The notes beneath the pieces are model-generated. The model did not search any database. It saw only the letters and a list, made by a program, of their open reading frames with translations, and was not told the DNA's origin. From the NCBI RefSeq assembly GCF_036865545.1, contig NZ_CP142208.1, positions 1,860,001 through 1,924,000 on the forward strand: a stretch of DNA of 64,000 bases. The letters are read 5' to 3'. Below, piece by piece: positions 41,356 to 51,416 of the stretch. Each line of letters starts with the position of its first letter. Within the stretch, counting starts at the first letter, position 1. This DNA comes from Erwinia sp. E_sp_B01_1 (lineage in GTDB: Bacteria; Pseudomonadota; Gammaproteobacteria; Enterobacterales; Enterobacteriaceae). A program made the position numbers and the translations under genes.

Positions 41356-41525
41356 GATAAATTCCTGTCTGTTTTGAGGGTTTTGGTCACAGAAGTCCGT
41401 TGGACTTACTGCTGATGTACCGGGTCGTTAAGCAAACGGCAGGTCATAAGTAAATTCTGGACCAGAGGGCTTATGAAGTGAATAGCTATAAAATGGATAG
41501 CGTTATGAGGTGAGCTCATCAATGC

Positions 41526-41753
41526 ATGGGCGCGTTGGGGATTTATCGGAACTGGCTTACGGTTGCGCGTAGTGCCAGTAAAAGAGGTGTTCCACATGCC
41601 CATATTGCGCTCGCCTGGTTGCTTTCCAAATCCGCGATTAAAGCTCCAATTATCGGTGCGACCAAATCAGAGCATATGACTACTGCGGTCAACGCAGTTG
41701 ATCTTATCTTATCGGCTGGCATCGGCCTCACTCACTGGGTGGGGCTCCCTTAA
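41526..41753 (+). pseudogene. Aldo/keto reductase C-terminal remnant
   Basis: ARSASKRGVPHAHIALAWLLSKSAIKAPIIGATKSEHMTTAV is the C-terminal part of an aldo/keto reductase (YajO-type), followed by a decayed end. The catalytic N-terminal two-thirds is missing. A relic of a deletion or rearrangement. Confidence 0.65.
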
Positions 41754-41848
41754 AAAAAGGGCAAAAAAAGGCACTAAACCTGAATCGCCACGGGTTTAAC
41801 AGACACCTCTGATTCATTTAAAATGACCCGGAAGCGTCAGGATTATTC

Positions 41849-42254
41849 ATGGCGATTTTTAGCCTTTATTCAATAACAGCTGTTTGTACAATGACGCTCG
41901 AGTTGGGAATTGATATCGGTAAGGTTAAGTCGATTATACAAGTTACGCCTACGCATTCTGTTTCCAGTCTTCGTCAGCGTATGGGACGTTCTCATAGGTT
42001 GTGGTTTTAAAGCAAATTCATTTGCTGGTGTTATAGAAATCGATAACTCAAGTGTAGCTTCCGTTCAGCACGCACTCAAAGGAATGCTGTTGTCAGGCTT
42101 GCCATCTGCATTTGATCTTGCCACAGATGTTCCAGAAAAGTACTTGGATAAATATGACGAGTATTTACCAGAGTTCCTACTTGCGAAAGGGTTTGGGGAA
42201 AAAGCGTATGACATTGAAGGGACGCGTATTTGGTTGAATCAGTACCTTCAGTAA
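41849..42254 (+). pseudogene. Superfamily 2 helicase remnant
   Basis: Frame 41849-42010 gives TAVCTMTLELGIDIGKVKSIIQVTPTHSVSSLRQRMGRSHR, helicase motifs V and VI of an Lhr-like/DEAD-type protein. A second frame, 41910-42254, gives the C-terminal DKYDEYLPEFLLAKGFGEKAYDIEG. The rest is lost and the two parts are out of frame. Neighbours are other relics. Confidence 0.6.
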
Positions 42255-42360
42255 ACTAGCTACGCAATAAGGGGGGGATCAACTCCCCCGTAGATTGAAA
42301 TCTGACGCTGTTAGCAATACCTGTTCTTGGCACGGATCGGAAAGAAAGCCAGTTCATAAG

Positions 42361-42384
42361 GTCCGCTTTGAGCGAGAAGCGGAC
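42361..42384. repeat. Dispersed hairpin copy 1 (GTCCGCTT / AAGCGGAC)
   Basis: GTCCGCTT, eight-base loop TGAGCGAG, AAGCGGAC: perfect eight-pair stem, between the helicase relic and the effector pair. Confidence 0.75.
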
Positions 42385-42467
42385 ATTGAGCACTTACTGA
42401 ACCTTATGACCATTAACTTTGAAAATCATTAATAGTAAACATTCATAAGAGACTTTTTTGACTAATT

Positions 42468-42929
42468 TTAACCGTCTGAAAGATTTGGATGTACCATCTT
42501 AATTTCTTCAATTCGTCTTAACCCCAGATTCATCTGACAACTTAGCATTACTGAACTGTAACCATCAATCCCTTCAGCACCAGCGCTGGCCGCTTTGCAG
42601 TAATCCTGACGATATTTCAACCATAGCTCCTGGCTTCGGATAAAAGCATTTTTCATGTCTTCCCTTTGCTTTTTATCACCCATCCACCACTGGCTGAAAT
42701 CGTAATTGGAAATTTCATTTAACTTATCCTGGTAGGCTGCATTTAGTTGTCTTTCTGCAGATTCACTCACGGAAGTCAAACACTCACTATTATTATCGCC
42801 ATATTTTTCTGTGCAGACGGTAACATATTTATTTTCCACAATGCCCTGCGCATTAGATTCTGCATATGAATTTAATGAGAAGGATAAAGTCAGAGCAAAA
42901 AATACACTCAATGGGTTGAATTTATTCAT
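42468..42929 (-). CDS. LprI-type (DUF1311) lysozyme-inhibitor-like protein, likely immunity protein
   Basis: 153 residues with a signal peptide cut near SYAES. Three to four cysteines and the block CLTSVSESAERQLNAAYQDKLN...RSQELWLKYRQDYCK are the DUF1311/LprI family, whose members inhibit lysozymes in the periplasm. The gene overlaps the upstream muramidase-like gene by ATGA, so the two are translated together. The natural reading is that this protein protects the cell from its partner. Confidence 0.75.
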   Translation of the reverse strand: MNKFNPLSVFFALTLSFSLNSYAESNAQGIVENKYVTVCTEKYGDNNSECLTSVSESAERQLNAAYQDKLNEISNYDFSQWWMGDKKQREDMKNAFIRSQELWLKYRQDYCKAASAGAEGIDGYSSVMLSCQMNLGLRRIEEIKMVHPNLSDG

Positions 42930-43849
42930 TTACTTAGCCCCCTTATTCTGATTTCATTTCTTCTTCTGTCCCCACTTAAAATTGGGTCGTCCCTGAGGTA
43001 TTTAATAACTTCATTTCGACTCTCTCCTCGCGCCATAATTTTTACCATTTCTGGTGCTGTTCTGTTACCTTGATATATTGTATCTACAAAAACATCACGT
43101 ATCTCTTTATCAACTTTATCCCATATGAGAGCGTTAGCCACATGGCGCGAATTCCTTGAGTACACACCCTTCGCGTAATTGAGTTTTTCCCGGTATACAA
43201 TTTCAAATAGTCTGATTTGCTGGGCGTGAGTAATCTCGCCTACAAGAGGACCATAGACCTTCACAAATTCTCCAGCCTGCCGACCTTTAAGATGTGCTGC
43301 TTTAGAGCATATAACAGCTTGATATTCTTTGATACCTGCCTGTCTGAGTGTTGCCATTATCTCACCACTGCTACGACTTCCCATATCGTATCCCCTTCCG
43401 AGTGTCACACCTGATGAGAATTTTGGTGGCCAGTGCAAAATTCTGGAAAAGCCAGGATAATGTTGTTGTCTGAAAGGCTCCACTGCGGTGACATAATCAA
43501 TACCTTCTGAATCAAATGTTACCTGTCCTTCGCTTACCTGCAGTGAGCCTGAAGTATGTTTTGGCCTCCATCCTGGGGAGTATGCATTTTCAATGGCCTG
43601 GATAAAGAAACTGTCCGTTGGATGAACCAGCCCGGTGGGAGAAAGTGTCAAAAGTCGTTGATACCAAATTATCGCTTGTTCGGTTTCTGGCCCGCATATG
43701 CCATTTTCTCTGATGGTTCTTCCTGTAACTAACTTATAACCGGCACCCATTATCATTTGCTGTAATTCTTTTACATCTTCAGGATTATTGGTGCCACAGG
43801 CACCAACCGTCCCTTTCAGGTGGTATACTCGTGGTTTATGGTATCGCAT
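42926..43849 (-). CDS. Peptidoglycan-binding muramidase-like protein, candidate T6SS effector
   Basis: 307 residues without a signal peptide. An N-terminal peptidoglycan-binding (PGBD-1) repeat spans residues 22-85 (GICGPETEQAIIWYQR). A lysozyme-fold region starts near 110, with SEGIDYVTAVEPF, then GVTLGRGYDMG, which resembles the Glu...Thr/Asp layout of T4 lysozyme and pesticin. A cytoplasmic wall hydrolase needs a delivery route; a type VI or similar system elsewhere in the genome is inferred. An adjoining inhibitor-like gene overlaps by ATGA. It could instead be a phage-type endolysin. Confidence 0.65.
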   Translation of the reverse strand: MRYHKPRVYHLKGTVGACGTNNPEDVKELQQMIMGAGYKLVTGRTIRENGICGPETEQAIIWYQRLLTLSPTGLVHPTDSFFIQAIENAYSPGWRPKHTSGSLQVSEGQVTFDSEGIDYVTAVEPFRQQHYPGFSRILHWPPKFSSGVTLGRGYDMGSRSSGEIMATLRQAGIKEYQAVICSKAAHLKGRQAGEFVKVYGPLVGEITHAQQIRLFEIVYREKLNYAKGVYSRNSRHVANALIWDKVDKEIRDVFVDTIYQGNRTAPEMVKIMARGESRNEVIKYLRDDPILSGDRRRNEIRIRGLSK

Positions 43850-44558
43850 GTATCTCTCCTCCCTGTTTGAGCTATATTAAACCTTAAACCTCAGCTAATG
43901 TGCCAGAAATTATCGCTCACATGATAGCTTGAGTAAAATCTTTATACATGATTTTAGCCCCACAACTGGCAGTGTCTATTCTGAGCGTTTAACTACCGAA
44001 TATGTTTATTTATCGCCATGAAGGCTCCCGGTGTGGTGTATGCCACACGGTGAATTGACCATATGATGTCGGTATAGCCGGTGGCAGTGCTAGAGGTAAT
44101 ACCAATTAAGTCCTTTTCTCATAAGCTAAACACTCTGCCAGAAAAAAGTTGTCTATATAATTTCTTTCCAGTTCGGTGAACCGGCTTTATGGCGGATGCC
44201 TGTGTGAAATGCATGATTTCCGGGCCCCTGACGTCGGCAGTTTCCTTCTGACGGTAAAGTTTTAGGTCCGGTGAACCTTTAGAGTTGAACATTGTACTTA
44301 AGCTACAATCTGAACTGGCACCCAACTTTAAAGTTAATGGGAAATGAAGCTGGCACGTTATCTCAAAAAGGGGGTAACCCTTCCTGTACGAAGCGGCCTG
44401 AAGAGTGACGAGATTTCACGCTTGTGTCAAATATGGATACGCAACAACGGAAAGATTTAAGGAAGTGAGATAGAATTTACGACCGCTGTGAGCAAACAGC
44501 GGACGTTAATTAGATCATGGTGTACTAATCAACGGGGAACAGGTCAATCTGGCTGGCA
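43850..44558. other. Gene-poor relic stretch
   Basis: About 700 bases. A 38-codon frame at 44344-44460 is unrecognised. The region holds hairpin copy 2 and no promoter that can be named. Probably scarred mobile DNA. Confidence 0.4.
44481..44504. repeat. Dispersed hairpin copy 2
   Basis: GACCGCTG, loop TGAGCAAA, CAGCGGAC. Same loop start (TGAGC) and layout as copy 1, with compensating G/C changes in the stem. Confidence 0.6.
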
Positions 44559-44867
44559 ATGGTGAACGAGCGCATAGTCGGCTTAGTTGTTGACGATGAG
44601 GATCTGGGGAATAATGAGGCGCATCTGCGCTGGTTCATCCTTGACGATAATTGTCGTGGCAGCGGACTGGGCAGAAAACTCATTGCAGAAGCAATGAGTT
44701 TTTGTGATGAGCAGAAGTTCGCTTCGGTACAATTATGGACGTTTAATAAACTTATCGCGGCGAGACGATTATATGAATTATTCGGATTTGAATTGTCGAA
44801 AAAATGGGAAGGCAATCAGTGGGGCAATACCATTACTGAGCAACAGTTTACTCGAAAAATCATCTAA
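44559..44867 (+). pseudogene. GNAT acetyltransferase C-terminal fragment (MarR-GNAT type)
   Basis: DEDLGNNEAHLRWFILDDNCRGSGLGRKLIAEAM...LWTFNKLIAARRLYELFGFEL holds the acetyl-CoA loop RGSGLG and the closing part of a GNAT domain of the kind fused behind MarR in regulators. The N-terminal half and MarR part are missing. 58 bases further on a Tn3-type relic begins. Confidence 0.6.
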
Positions 44868-44924
44868 ATATCGCTGACCACTTACACTTTTGGACATGGT
44901 GTTTTACGAAATTGCTTCGACCCG

Positions 44925-45571
44925 TTGAACTCACACCAGGCGCTTCAGTCACTGATATCAACAACCAGCCTGAATCTGAAAGAGATCGAAACTCACTGGC
45001 GTGAATTGCTGCGTCTGGCCACCTCGATAAAGCAGGGAACCGTGGCGGCATCCCTGATGCTGAAAAAGCTTGCCAGCTACCCCAAGCCAAACGGACTTGC
45101 CAAAGCATTGAGGGAAATTGGCTGTATTGGACGAACTCTGTTAATGCTCGACAGGTTCCGCGATCCAGCACTTCGCCGGCGGGTACAGGCCGGTCTGAAT
45201 AAAGGAGAAGCCCGTAACGCGCTGGCACCTGAGGTATTCCTGCACCGGCTGGGTGAAATCAGGGAAAGAAAACCGGAAAATCAGAGCTATCGCGCCAGTG
45301 GACTGACGCTGTTGACGGCAGCTATTTCGGTGTGGAATGCCGTTATATGGAAAGAGCAGTCGATGCCCTGAAGCGTAAAGTGATGAAGATCAACAAGCAA
45401 CTGCTGTCGCATTTGACTCCGTTAGGCTGGGAACACATCAATCTGACAGGCGATTATATCTGGAAGAGTGACTGGATACCGGCTTCCGGTAAGTTTCGTC
45501 GGCTTAGGCCAGCTAAAGTAGAAAGGTCAAAAAAAATCTTAACGTACAATAATTTTCGATATCCAAACTGA
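44925..45571 (+). pseudogene. Tn3-family transposase C-terminal remnant, frameshifted
   Basis: [43 protein letters not shown]...[25 protein letters not shown] is the end of a Tn3-type DDE transposase. The frame breaks near 45343 (GTT where GTTT is needed) and continues as [15 protein letters not shown]...LTPLGWEHINLTGDYIWKS. The N-terminal two-thirds and any inverted repeat are missing. It abuts the CBASS cluster on the left and may mark how it arrived. Confidence 0.8.
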
Positions 45572-45577
45572 CCCCTC

Positions 45578-46063
45578 CTAGGCCATTGGGGATAACACAA
45601 CTCCTCTGCCTGAATTTGGTACCAGTTCGACATAAAGAGATTCTCGCCCGACGATAACAGCAAGCATAGGTCGCTTATCCATGCGATTCTCAGATAAGTT
45701 GTTCCACTCTGACCTATCGAGGCTTGAAGGATGAGGATGATCTTCCGGATGGGTATGCCATTCACCCAGATAACGGATTGTTCCTTTACTCGCCGTCCAT
45801 CGAGATAGAGCAATGACATCGTGACCAAATGGCATTCGCTCGAAAAGGTTACGGAAACGTTTGTCCCATTTAGTGGGGAAAGTAGCTTGCTCTATGAGCA
45901 TATGGTTTCCATGAATGGAACCTAATAGAAGTCCGCCAGCTTCGCAATCCGTGTCTCTGTACTGAACATGCTTGTAGAATGCTTCTAGCGTAGCTGTCGA
46001 AAAACACAGTAACGTTCTTTTATCATAGGTCGCCCATGAGTCTAAAAATTGCATAGAGGGCAT
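45578..46063 (-). CDS. cap3: CBASS Cap3, JAMM isopeptidase
   Basis: A JAB1/MPN/Mov34 metalloprotease of 161 residues that removes Cap2-made conjugates from the CD-NTase. The JAMM zinc site is complete: Glu 41 in CEAGGLL, His 103 and His 105 in EWHTHPEDHP and Asp 116 in HPSSLDRSEW. It overlaps the cap2 end by 22 bases and is last in a four-gene minus-strand operon. The start could also be the ATG at 46054 (MQFLDSW). Confidence 0.93.
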   Translation of the reverse strand: MPSMQFLDSWATYDKRTLLCFSTATLEAFYKHVQYRDTDCEAGGLLLGSIHGNHMLIEQATFPTKWDKRFRNLFERMPFGHDVIALSRWTASKGTIRYLGEWHTHPEDHPHPSSLDRSEWNNLSENRMDKRPMLAVIVGRESLYVELVPNSGRGVVLSPMA

Positions 46064-47670
46064 TCCGGATCATTAAATGGGTCGCAATCGGACGTGGCCT
46101 GCTGCACTGTCTGATCGATTAATCTGGTGCGTAATGCAGGAGAACAAATGCCATTAATCCAATCAAGCACCATTTCGGCTCCCAAACTTGCTGCATGCAC
46201 GGAGACCGAAGCAGGGAACGGTACATATAGACCCTCACATCCATGACCAGACAATATGAAAGGAAGAGGCTCAATCGTGGAGCGCAGCTCGCCTCTCTTA
46301 CTGCTATGCCAAAGACACCGGTAGCAGGCACCTGATGTAGTTGTTCTCAGGAGAGATCGTACAGCAGTTCCCGGACCTTCAACCCAGACTGAAAGCATGG
46401 GTGTTGGAAGCGGATAGTGGCCACAAAGCCAATGTCCTAAGGATTCTTCTCCAGTTGCATCTATGAGAAGGTCTGGCTTTCCCAGTTGGGCTCGCCTGAC
46501 ATCTACGGGCAGCGCACGAATCTTTGTGCTTGGCGCCAGGCGTCTAAGTTCCTTCGACATCGCCTCAGCTTTATTAGACAGAAGGTCAGGAAATCCCAGT
46601 CGATGACGGCCAATGTTTTGTGGGAGAAGGCATTCGTAATCTACCAGGGTGAGCTTCCCTCCTAATGTTCCCGCACCTGCCTTGACAAGCATGTCGGCCA
46701 GATAGCCACCGATCGTCCCGCATCCAACGACAGCTATATTCTTACCTGCCAGAGTCTTGGAGTTTGGAATGTTCCTCTTGGCAAGGTAGTCGTCATCGAT
46801 TCTGGCTACGGATATGGGCATAACTTTCAACCGATAACTCAAATCTCTACGATCTACGTGCTTCTTCTTTCTGACCAAATGTTGACGGTCATAGAGAACA
46901 GCAAAACCATACGTCATCAGTGGAGATTCAATGAAGATCAAGCAGCCATTTGCTTTTGTCCTTTCTCCGTCCTTAATACGCTCGTGAATTTTTCGCCGAC
47001 ACTGAGTGTCAAGAATGCTCTGCCATTCCAGTATATCTCCTACTGTTTCAGGTGGCCAACGGCTTGTCAGTGGACGTGGTTGAGCTTTTGTCTTTACACG
47101 ATAGGTTAACACCGTTTTATTGGTGACCTGGTAACCCAGTGACTTTAGTTTCCCGGTTGTTCTAACCTTGTTATCGGTAACGAAGTAAAACGAACTCTCA
47201 TTTGCTTGTGCGACTAGGCAGCTATGTTGCCCAAAATCTTTACTCTGCATGTCAACAAAACAAAATAAACCCTGCCAGTAGGCGAAGAATTCTTCCGCAA
47301 GATCTTCAACCAACTGGCCATTCAATATCTGCCCTAGCACAATCGCAGCACGCTCCAGGCATGCCAGCGACTGTCCTATAGGGTCGAAAATGTCTAACAC
47401 GACAGTGCCTTTGGCTATATAGCAAAGCCCGCCATCAGCACCAAGGTGAGGAACCGTGGCGGGAAGTTCTGGCGGGATTTCTAACAGCCGGATGCGAGGA
47501 AAGTCGAGGAAAGATGGATCGAGCTGAAGTTCGCACAGATAACCCTTGTATGCTGACGGTGTCAACTGTCCGCGTAGCCTGAACCAGCCGTCGTCCGTCT
47601 TCCCGACAAACGCAAAATCTCGCTCTTCAAAGGCATCGATTACACTCGCAATAACATCCGTGCTTTTCAT
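46042..47670 (-). CDS. cap2: CBASS Cap2, E2-E1 ubiquitin-like conjugase
   Basis: 542 residues. The N-terminal E2-like part has a candidate cysteine in GGLCYIAKG (Cys 83). The C-terminal E1/ThiF part has the nucleotide motif [15 protein letters not shown] (316-322), [14 protein letters not shown] and DATGEES, plus late cysteines near 449/452 and the ending ECPLCNF. Cap2 joins the CD-NTase C terminus to a target lysine, priming it. The start overlaps the end of the cyclase gene by ATGA. The layout is that of type II CBASS as in Vibrio cholerae. Confidence 0.93.
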   Translation of the reverse strand: MKSTDVIASVIDAFEERDFAFVGKTDDGWFRLRGQLTPSAYKGYLCELQLDPSFLDFPRIRLLEIPPELPATVPHLGADGGLCYIAKGTVVLDIFDPIGQSLACLERAAIVLGQILNGQLVEDLAEEFFAYWQGLFCFVDMQSKDFGQHSCLVAQANESSFYFVTDNKVRTTGKLKSLGYQVTNKTVLTYRVKTKAQPRPLTSRWPPETVGDILEWQSILDTQCRRKIHERIKDGERTKANGCLIFIESPLMTYGFAVLYDRQHLVRKKKHVDRRDLSYRLKVMPISVARIDDDYLAKRNIPNSKTLAGKNIAVVGCGTIGGYLADMLVKAGAGTLGGKLTLVDYECLLPQNIGRHRLGFPDLLSNKAEAMSKELRRLAPSTKIRALPVDVRRAQLGKPDLLIDATGEESLGHWLCGHYPLPTPMLSVWVEGPGTAVRSLLRTTTSGACYRCLWHSSKRGELRSTIEPLPFILSGHGCEGLYVPFPASVSVHAASLGAEMVLDWINGICSPALRTRLIDQTVQQATSDCDPFNDPECPLCNF

Positions 47671-48809
47671 CCAGCTTTTGTCCGCCCGATAAGTTCACTC
47701 GGACCAGTTGTTGCGGGTGCCGCAGCAATGGTAGCTGCGACGGATACGAATTTTACCCGGTTCGGCTCATTCGGAAATCGTGGGCCGAATGAGGCCTGCA
47801 TCCAAATGCATGCCTGTGAAGGATTACCAGCGTCAGTCGCTCCGCGAAGAACCTTTTCAAATTCTTCGAACGCCTCAGCAGCTTCTTCAACACCGGCCTT
47901 GCCCATACGTGCAGTGAGCGATTCACTCCCTTCCACTGGATTGTTAACTCCTGCACGTAAGCGACCCGGCAGTGTCGCAACAACATCTAACAAGGCGAGA
48001 TCATCTCGTCGATCACGTTTCTCAAATAGTGGGGCAGCAGCAGCCATTAACAAGATTGATGTAGGACCACCGCTAGGCCACCGCCAATCGCGGAACGCCT
48101 TCAAGTAACGAACTACCCGGCGTAACTGTTCACCCTTTGCCTCTACTTCGCCCAAGAACCACTCTTTAACAGGCCTGGGGTCTGAGGCCATCCAGTTACA
48201 CTCACGGTGAGCCAGTAGCACTTTATCCGCGGGTAATGCAGTCCAAACGTCCCGTTCAGCAATGTTCATCGCTTTCGACAGTGAATCATAGCCATAGCTT
48301 TCCATTGCAGCTCTGAGAGTAGCAAATTCCTCATCAGGGATAGCATACAACGGGATGTCAATGTGGGCATAGGTTCCAATGACAATACGGATGCAAGTCG
48401 GTTTGTCTGTGATGAGCGTCCATCGATTTTTATCAATCAGAGGTTTCAAGGCTTCTTCTGCGGCATTAAAGAACACTGACGCTGCGGTACTGGGCCGTTT
48501 TGTCTGCGTAACAAAACTCAATGGTAAATAGCAACCATCATCGACATCTGCCTGTTGGGGCCGCTGTGCCGGAGAGTTCAACGTCTTGTACGCCCACGAG
48601 CCTTGAGTGAAGAATCGTGGTTGAGGTATGTCTTCTTTTGTATATCCTAGCTCGTTTAGCACACGCGGAATGCCAGTCCGCAGACAGTTCCTGACATCCT
48701 TGCGAGCACTGGCAATCGAATCTCGGTGCTCTGGCAACAAATCCAGTTCGTCATGCATACAGGATTCATCTTTAACCGTGGTAAAAAAAAGTGGGCTAAG
48801 GTTCAGCAT
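47667..48809 (-). CDS. cdnA: CBASS CD-NTase (DncV/CdnA-like cyclic dinucleotide synthase)
   Basis: 380 residues. Nucleotidyltransferase site: QGSWAYKT (Gly 70-Ser 71), metal acids Asp 88 and Asp 90 in [11 protein letters not shown] and Asp 151 in [10 protein letters not shown]. Opening and spacing match DncV of V. cholerae. It is expected to make a cyclic dinucleotide such as cGAMP when phage infect; the product cannot be read from sequence. It ends in ...GRTKAG, a C-terminal glycine that suits Cap2 conjugation. The start at 48809 overlaps capV by seven bases. Confidence 0.93.
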   Translation of the reverse strand: MLNLSPLFFTTVKDESCMHDELDLLPEHRDSIASARKDVRNCLRTGIPRVLNELGYTKEDIPQPRFFTQGSWAYKTLNSPAQRPQQADVDDGCYLPLSFVTQTKRPSTAASVFFNAAEEALKPLIDKNRWTLITDKPTCIRIVIGTYAHIDIPLYAIPDEEFATLRAAMESYGYDSLSKAMNIAERDVWTALPADKVLLAHRECNWMASDPRPVKEWFLGEVEAKGEQLRRVVRYLKAFRDWRWPSGGPTSILLMAAAAPLFEKRDRRDDLALLDVVATLPGRLRAGVNNPVEGSESLTARMGKAGVEEAAEAFEEFEKVLRGATDAGNPSQACIWMQASFGPRFPNEPNRVKFVSVAATIAAAPATTGPSELIGRTKAG

Positions 48810-49804
48810 GTAGCCTCCGATGCGTTCTTGTTAGGGCCGTGATAAAAGATGGGTATGCCAGCCTGATGCGTTCGAAATGGTTTAAATAGTGGATCGCCGA
48901 GAGCACGCTGTGCCGCGTGGTTACCTCGATCCTTAAGCGTATTGGTGGCACCGATTGAAACCTTATCCAGCGCTTTAACATCTTTGCTCTGATCGGGTGT
49001 TGCTTTATCGTCGATCTGAAAATATTTGTCTCCCAACGACTGTCGCAGCATATAGTCCACGGATGACTCCTGAGCAGAAATGACCAAGTCAAATAGCCCC
49101 CCACGCCACTTACCGAATCCGCGATCAAGGTTGGAATTGCCACGAATAGTTGCACCAATTGTCATCGTGCCAATCGAGAGAACTCGAATCAGAGCACTTT
49201 GGTCTGGTGCTAGAAACGTATTGACTTCATGTAGCCCAAACAGACCTGGAGCATTGCCTACGAGCCCCCCATCTGCGAAGACACCACGGTTATTGCGGGC
49301 TAACGGAAAATAGACGGGCGCAGCTGCAGTTGCCAATGCCACATCAACAATCCTCATGTGATGATCTAACTCGAAGGAAGGGTGGTGAGGGGTCTTGAAA
49401 AATTGCCCCCGCCCCGTTGAATAGTTGACTGCTGGTACCAGAACTCGATGTTTCAGGTTTCCGATTGTCATGTCTTGGAAACGTTCGGTAAGCACTCCTT
49501 GCAATCCCTTCGAGTCATGTTTCGCGTTCAGCCAGAACCCCAGAATGCGTCTTGAAAGACTGCGGCAACCAAAGATACGATTGCCTTCGTCTTCAAACAT
49601 TGCTTTGAGTTCTTGAGCTGGTATTTCTGCAGCCAGGCCCAAAGCGAGCATACCTCCTGCAGATGTACCGCAGATAAGATCGAAGTGCGAAGCTATGGGG
49701 CGGCCTAGCACGATTTCGAGTTCCGTAAGAACCGTAGCCGTATAAAGACCTCGATAGCCACCACCCGAAAGGGCTAGCACATGATAAGTGGGGATTTCTG
49801 TCAT
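48803..49804 (-). CDS. capV: CBASS effector CapV, patatin-like phospholipase
   Basis: 333 residues. The patatin site is complete: oxyanion SGGGYRG (13-19), nucleophile Ser 48 in CGTSAGG and Asp 178 in [11 protein letters not shown]. When bound by the cyclic dinucleotide it would break down membrane phospholipids and kill the infected cell. First gene of capV, cdnA, cap2, cap3, each overlapping the next by 4 to 22 bases. ATG at 49804. Codon use and base content are close to host average, unlike the AT-rich genes to its right. Confidence 0.94.
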   Translation of the reverse strand: MTEIPTYHVLALSGGGYRGLYTATVLTELEIVLGRPIASHFDLICGTSAGGMLALGLAAEIPAQELKAMFEDEGNRIFGCRSLSRRILGFWLNAKHDSKGLQGVLTERFQDMTIGNLKHRVLVPAVNYSTGRGQFFKTPHHPSFELDHHMRIVDVALATAAAPVYFPLARNNRGVFADGGLVGNAPGLFGLHEVNTFLAPDQSALIRVLSIGTMTIGATIRGNSNLDRGFGKWRGGLFDLVISAQESSVDYMLRQSLGDKYFQIDDKATPDQSKDVKALDKVSIGATNTLKDRGNHAAQRALGDPLFKPFRTHQAGIPIFYHGPNKNASEATC

Positions 49805-50239
49805 AGCACTTTAGCCTCGGGGTTAAGTAATCGTTACCGTAACTGTCCTTGTCGCAAATATGACCATCTGAACGGTGAATGACTAGCCCGGACTTCTGGT
49901 TGCGAGCAAATTTTTAGACCTGAATCTATAGTTCCATGCTGCGGGAGGTGTTCATATTTTGAACGTTGATTGTCGGCGCCTTTGACGGCCGAACCATCTT
50001 GTTTTGTATCTGATATTCCTGCTACGCGTGCCTTACCTTTCTAAGCAAGTATACTAGATATAGTGTTCAGTAAAGGCAACCACACAAGATATAGGAAAAG
50101 CATATTTATTTAGCTCGTTTTCCTGGAAGCCTTGAGGCACAAGGTTTTACGCAGATAAAAAAATGCCCGTGACTGCTCACCGGCGATTAGTACACCACGA
50201 TGCCAGTAATATCTTCTTAAGCCATATGAGGACATCCTC
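49805..50239. other. Upstream region of the CBASS operon
   Basis: About 435 bases with no supported gene. The CBASS promoter should lie here; no clear -35/-10 pair was identified. AT content rises toward 50100. Confidence 0.4.
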
Positions 50240-50406
50240 ATGAAGAAGCATTTTTCTGCATCATTACTCTTCGCGGAATGGAAGCCGCGGTATCTGCCTG
50301 TGAATTCCGCAGCAGGGACGCCATTTCGCATACCACGTTTTACACTTGGCGTAGGAAGTATGGCGCTATGGAGATGGATAAGCTGAGATCAACACAATGC
50401 ATCTGA
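50240..50406 (+). pseudogene. IS3-family OrfA remnant
   Basis: Two frames joined give MKKHFSASLLF then RGMEAAVSACEFRSRDAISHTTFYTWRRKYGAMEMDKLRS, the helix-turn-helix OrfA of IS3-type elements (usual HGISEATFYNWRKKYGGM). OrfB and the inverted repeats are gone. It lies on the right flank of CBASS. Confidence 0.65.
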
Positions 50407-50489
50407 CAATTGAGTCGCTGAGTTCATGGACTTGAACTTTCTTAAAGCCATCTGATATATGCTATGTCAGTTAAAAATGGAGTTGAGCA

Positions 50490-50909
50490 ATGACTGAGCT
50501 GAAAGCACCCTACTGGAATCGCATGGTGCCTGAACTGACAGTAATGGATTTTTGTGTCTCCCTGCACTTCTATGTTGACGTGCTTGGTTTCAACATCATG
50601 ATAAGGCGTCATGAGCCCGATTTTGCCTACGTCAGTCTCGGAGAGGCACAACTGATGCTGGAGAAATATAATCCGGAAGGATGGAATACGGCTGAACTCG
50701 TCAGACCGCTGGGTCGCGGCATTAATTTTCAGATAGAAGTAGATGATATCGAGTCGGTGCTTGCTTGTGTCCGCGATAATGGCTTCAAGTTGTACAGGGA
50801 GCTACGCGACAATCACTATAACATCGGAGAAACGACGGCCTGCCAAAGAAAGTTCCTCGTACAGGATCCAGATGGCTACCTCTTACGCTTCAGCCAGTAC
50901 ATTGAATGA
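50490..50909 (+). CDS. VOC-family protein, bleomycin-resistance type
   Basis: A 139-residue vicinal-oxygen-chelate protein. Two beta-alpha-beta-beta-beta repeats are visible: VPELTVMDFCVSLHFYVDVLGFNIMIRRHEPDFAYVSLGEAQLMLE and GRGINFQIEVDDIESVLACVRDNG...KFLVQDPDGYLLRFSQYIE. Close in form to BLM-binding proteins and glyoxalase-like enzymes; drug binding is not shown. ATG at 50490 with a ribosome site GGAG. It stands alone between relics. Confidence 0.82.
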   Translation: MTELKAPYWNRMVPELTVMDFCVSLHFYVDVLGFNIMIRRHEPDFAYVSLGEAQLMLEKYNPEGWNTAELVRPLGRGINFQIEVDDIESVLACVRDNGFKLYRELRDNHYNIGETTACQRKFLVQDPDGYLLRFSQYIE

Positions 50910-51416
50910 AGTGCCAATGTCCGCTTCTGGCACAAAGTGGACCTTGAGGGCAGGTCAGTGCACGTTTGCTAGCATTTTTCACGCGCCGCAGATAACTTTA
51001 TTACTGGACACTCATCCAGCATATACATGCTCGATTTGCCGTTAAGTATACTGGCGGCTGATGATGAGTGATATCTTATCGAATTCGGTTACCACCTGAA
51101 CGATAACGTTTAATAGATGATCAGTTACGCAGAAATTATTTACAAGATATCGACTGATCGCTTTGGTCGAGAAGTTGAAGTTTACGACTGCAATAAAGGG
51201 TGTTGTAGCCTTACTGAGTAGATTAAATGTTCAATTAAAGATAAGCATTCAATGAGTTGCAGCAGTAGCTATTGACTAGATTGTAGCAATAACTTTTGTT
51301 ATGATGAGGTACTTAATTCCTACAAAACTTTTATGGACGTGAATATCGAGATACGTGTTGAATCCTTAGAAGAAGAGTTTGCTGTTTTATAAAGTGTAGG
51401 ATTATAAGGAGATGTG
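50910..51416. other. Upstream region of the Panoptes-like pair
   Basis: About 500 bases, increasingly AT-rich. It has hairpin copy 3 at 50919-50942, a 19-codon frame at 51333-51392 (MDVNIEIRVESLEEEFAVL, no clear ribosome site) and a candidate -10 TATGAT at 51300-51305 inside the inverted repeat ATAAC-tttt-GTTAT. AAGGAG at 51406-51411 serves optS. Confidence 0.5.
50919..50942. repeat. Dispersed hairpin copy 3
   Basis: GTCCGCTT, loop CTGGCACA, AAGTGGAC: seven pairs plus one G-T, directly after the VOC gene. Confidence 0.7.

Noticed and set aside
44925..45571. An active Tn3 transposon
   Set aside because: Only the transposase end remains, with a frameshift, and no terminal inverted repeat or resolvase is present.
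50110..50331. 73-codon minus-strand frame
   Set aside because: Antisense to the IS3 OrfA relic, no recognisable protein.
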